Origin: Schizochytrium sp. CCTCC M209059
Lineage: Eukaryota; Sar; Bigyra; Thraustochytrida; Thraustochytriidae
DNA length: 64,000 bases
Direction: 5' to 3'
Assembly (NCBI GenBank): GCA_000818945.1
Contig: KN805418.1
Location: forward strand, 7,456 to 71,455
Position numbers and translations under genes: made by a program. This document shows, one piece after another, positions 62,247-64,000 of the stretch. Each line of letters opens with the position of its first letter. Positions within the stretch are counted from its first letter, which is position 1. Below the pieces are notes generated by a model. The model was not told where the DNA came from. It did not search any database and saw only the letters and a program-made list of their open reading frames with translations.

Positions 62247-64000
62247 ATGGAGGAACGTCTCGCGGAGATTGAGCAAGCCGTGTCGCTGAGCTTTGAGCTG
62301 TCCAACGTGGGCATCGACAGCGCACCGGAACGTCTGCAACTCAAAGAACGCGTCACACAATACCTGCACGAGCTCGAGCAGAACCCAGAAGCTTGGAAAT
62401 TCGGTGCCGAGCTCTTTGCCAAGTCTTCAAACGAATATGCACGATTCTACGGCCTCTCGCGCGTTTCTTCGGCCCTCGAGCGCGACGCAGCGGGAAAGAC
62501 GCTTCCTGAAGAGGACAGCGTCGCCCTCCGCGGCATCGTCACTGGCTGGGTGAGCCAGTACAGCCAGGTCCCGCGCCATTTTCGCAACAAGGTTGGTCTT
62601 TGCCTGGCCCTTCTCGTCAAACGCGACTACCCAGAACGCTGGCCGGATGCCTTTGGATGGCTCTTGCCCCTCGCATCTCAAAGTCGCGACAACGCCGAGC
62701 TCTTTCTCCGCGTACTACACTTTGTCACTGAAGAGGTCGTTCAATTCCGCCAGTCCCGCTCGCAGGACGAGGTCCGTCGCAATGCGCTCGTTAAAGACGC
62801 CATGCGAGTCGACGTTTTAAGCCGCATCTGCGAGTTTTGGCTTCAAGTCATGCTCAACTTTCACAGCACCGATCCAGCCCTTGCCCAGGAGTGCCTCCGC
62901 GTCATGGAAGAGTACGTGGGCTGGATTGATATTGGCTTGGTCGTCAACGACCGCTTTGTCCCTCTATTATACCAGTTCCTCAGCTCACATGATCTCCGCG
63001 TGCACGCACTCAAAGTACTCCACGCCATCATTTGCAAGGGTATGGAGCACGAACAGAAGCTGGCCCTTGTTCGCGACCTCGATCTCACCAGCGTGCTCCA
63101 GCGCATCTGTGAGGCGGACAATATCGCTCATCCCAATAACAAGCAGCCGCAAATTGGTGGCGGAATGGTCATAGGGTCCGCTCAGGCCCCTGCAAATGGT
63201 ACGGGCCCCGATGGTCAGAACGCTGCAGGCGGCGGCGGCGGCGACGACGACGACGACGATAAGGACGAGGATCAAGGCTGGGGTTTCCGTGAAAATGTCT
63301 CGGTACTGGTCAATGAGGTCGCTTTGCGCCTGCTCGAGGCACGAGGAGCCATCCCTCAAGACGCCTCAACGGCGCAGGCTCACGCATATATCCTCGACGA
63401 GTTGCGCCTTCGCACGCTCCCACTCGTCGTGCGCGAGTGTCTCATGCACGAAGATGAAGACGCTCAGGTGGCCGTCACGCCCGCCATCATGAAACTCATC
63501 AATATTGCTCGCGAGGCCAACGAGGCGCATCTTGACCAGAAAGCCAATTTCAAGGCCGTTCGACATCCCAAAACCGAGCCCCGTGTCGATCCAGAGCTCG
63601 AACAGCTCGCCAAAGCGACTCTTCCCGAGGTCTTACCCGTCGTGGCCAGCAATATGGTCTTTCCGGAGGACCACGAGTTTGTGGCCTCGAATGAGGACGA
63701 ACTTGACTTTGAGCGCCACCGCTCGGAAATGCGCAAGATCTTCGTTCACACCACCAAGGTGGCCATGCTCGAAGTTAGTCTACCCTTTCTTCGCGATCTC
63801 GTTGCCTTTACCCTCAAGCCAGGCCAGCCCGAAGCGCGCCCCGCCGCAGAAGTGGAGGTTACTCTCACGCTTTTGCACGCCTTTGGCGAGGGCGCGCCCA
63901 GCGGCGTCGTCTCCTCCACCACTCGCACGCTTCTCGACATGGCTCGGCTCGGCAATGCTCAGTTCTCGACAAAGATAAAACGCCAGCGCTTCTTTCAGCA
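62247..64000 (+). CDS. XPOT: Exportin-T (tRNA nuclear export receptor), 3' end outside window
   Basis: It begins at ATG (MEERLAEIEQAV) and is open to the window edge (584 codons). The N-terminal HEAT region matches exportin-T/Los1: an Xpo1-type domain with FRNKVGLCLALLVKRDYPERWP (about residues 113-134), then the family block EEYVGWIDIGLVVNDRF and KGMEHEQKLALV. An acidic Gly/Asp insert (about residues 331-345) interrupts the HEAT array. Exportin-T binds RanGTP and mature tRNAs in the nucleus and carries them to the cytoplasm. The full protein should be about 1000 residues, so the C-terminal half is missing here. No intron is seen in the visible part. Confidence 0.92.
   Translation, partial: MEERLAEIEQAVSLSFELSNVGIDSAPERLQLKERVTQYLHELEQNPEAWKFGAELFAKSSNEYARFYGLSRVSSALERDAAGKTLPEEDSVALRGIVTGWVSQYSQVPRHFRNKVGLCLALLVKRDYPERWPDAFGWLLPLASQSRDNAELFLRVLHFVTEEVVQFRQSRSQDEVRRNALVKDAMRVDVLSRICEFWLQVMLNFHSTDPALAQECLRVMEEYVGWIDIGLVVNDRFVPLLYQFLSSHDLRVHALKVLHAIICKGMEHEQKLALVRDLDLTSVLQRICEADNIAHPNNKQPQIGGGMVIGSAQAPANGTGPDGQNAAGGGGGDDDDDDKDEDQGWGFRENVSVLVNEVALRLLEARGAIPQDASTAQAHAYILDELRLRTLPLVVRECLMHEDEDAQVAVTPAIMKLINIAREANEAHLDQKANFKAVRHPKTEPRVDPELEQLAKATLPEVLPVVASNMVFPEDHEFVASNEDELDFERHRSEMRKIFVHTTKVAMLEVSLPFLRDLVAFTLKPGQPEARPAAEVEVTLTLLHAFGEGAPSGVVSSTTRTLLDMARLGNAQFSTKIKRQRFFQ

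Overview
The window is nuclear DNA from a GC-rich, gene-dense, intron-poor unicellular eukaryote. It carries spliceosomal, axonemal, mitochondrial, Golgi-SNARE and nuclear-export genes, long uninterrupted ORFs, rare short introns (95-131 nt) with GTAAG-type donors, and many microsatellites. The gene mix (axonemal dynein light chain p28, EHD ATPase, PX-type phospholipase D, a Roco protein, a Crinkler-like REase-kinase protein) fits a zoosporic stramenopile. A labyrinthulomycete/thraustochytrid is my best guess; this is inference and I could not run a database search.

Left part (1-22 kb): CTNNBL1 (+), an unknown membrane protein (+), a cathepsin Z-like protease (-), TAM41 (-), EHD (-), an SmD1/LSM10-like protein (+), an unknown coiled-coil protein (-), a TPR protein with an unresolved start (+), a Sec20-like SNARE (-), a two-exon tail-anchored cytochrome b5 (-), a degenerate ~170-bp tandem repeat, and a DDX60/Ski2-like helicase (-).

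Middle (22-42 kb): a 2103-residue LRR-Roc-COR protein ending in a trypsin-like serine protease domain with an apparently complete triad. This is the most striking item. It is head to head with the helicase. Then come WDR76/CMR1-like (-) and PX-type PLD (+) genes whose 5' ends are lost in a 442-nt assembly gap, a WW plus C2HC zinc-finger protein (-), and an island (about 37-42 kb) holding a REase-kinase (Crinkler-like) gene and two decayed genes.

Right part (42-64 kb): a two-exon EF-hand/WD-like protein (+), DNALI1 (-), a two-exon ankyrin protein (+), a divergent mitochondrial carrier (-), a Q/P/A-rich prion-like protein (+), an LRR-like solenoid protein (-), 4.5 kb of microsatellite-rich DNA, and exportin-T (+), cut by the window end.

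A recurrent promoter-type element (core GCACTTGCGG, often extended to CATTCTGCACTTGCGG) clusters upstream of several genes, including a 16-nt perfect inverted repeat. Start codons were chosen at the first in-frame ATG; several long open frames extend upstream only through GTG, TTG or CTG codons and were trimmed.
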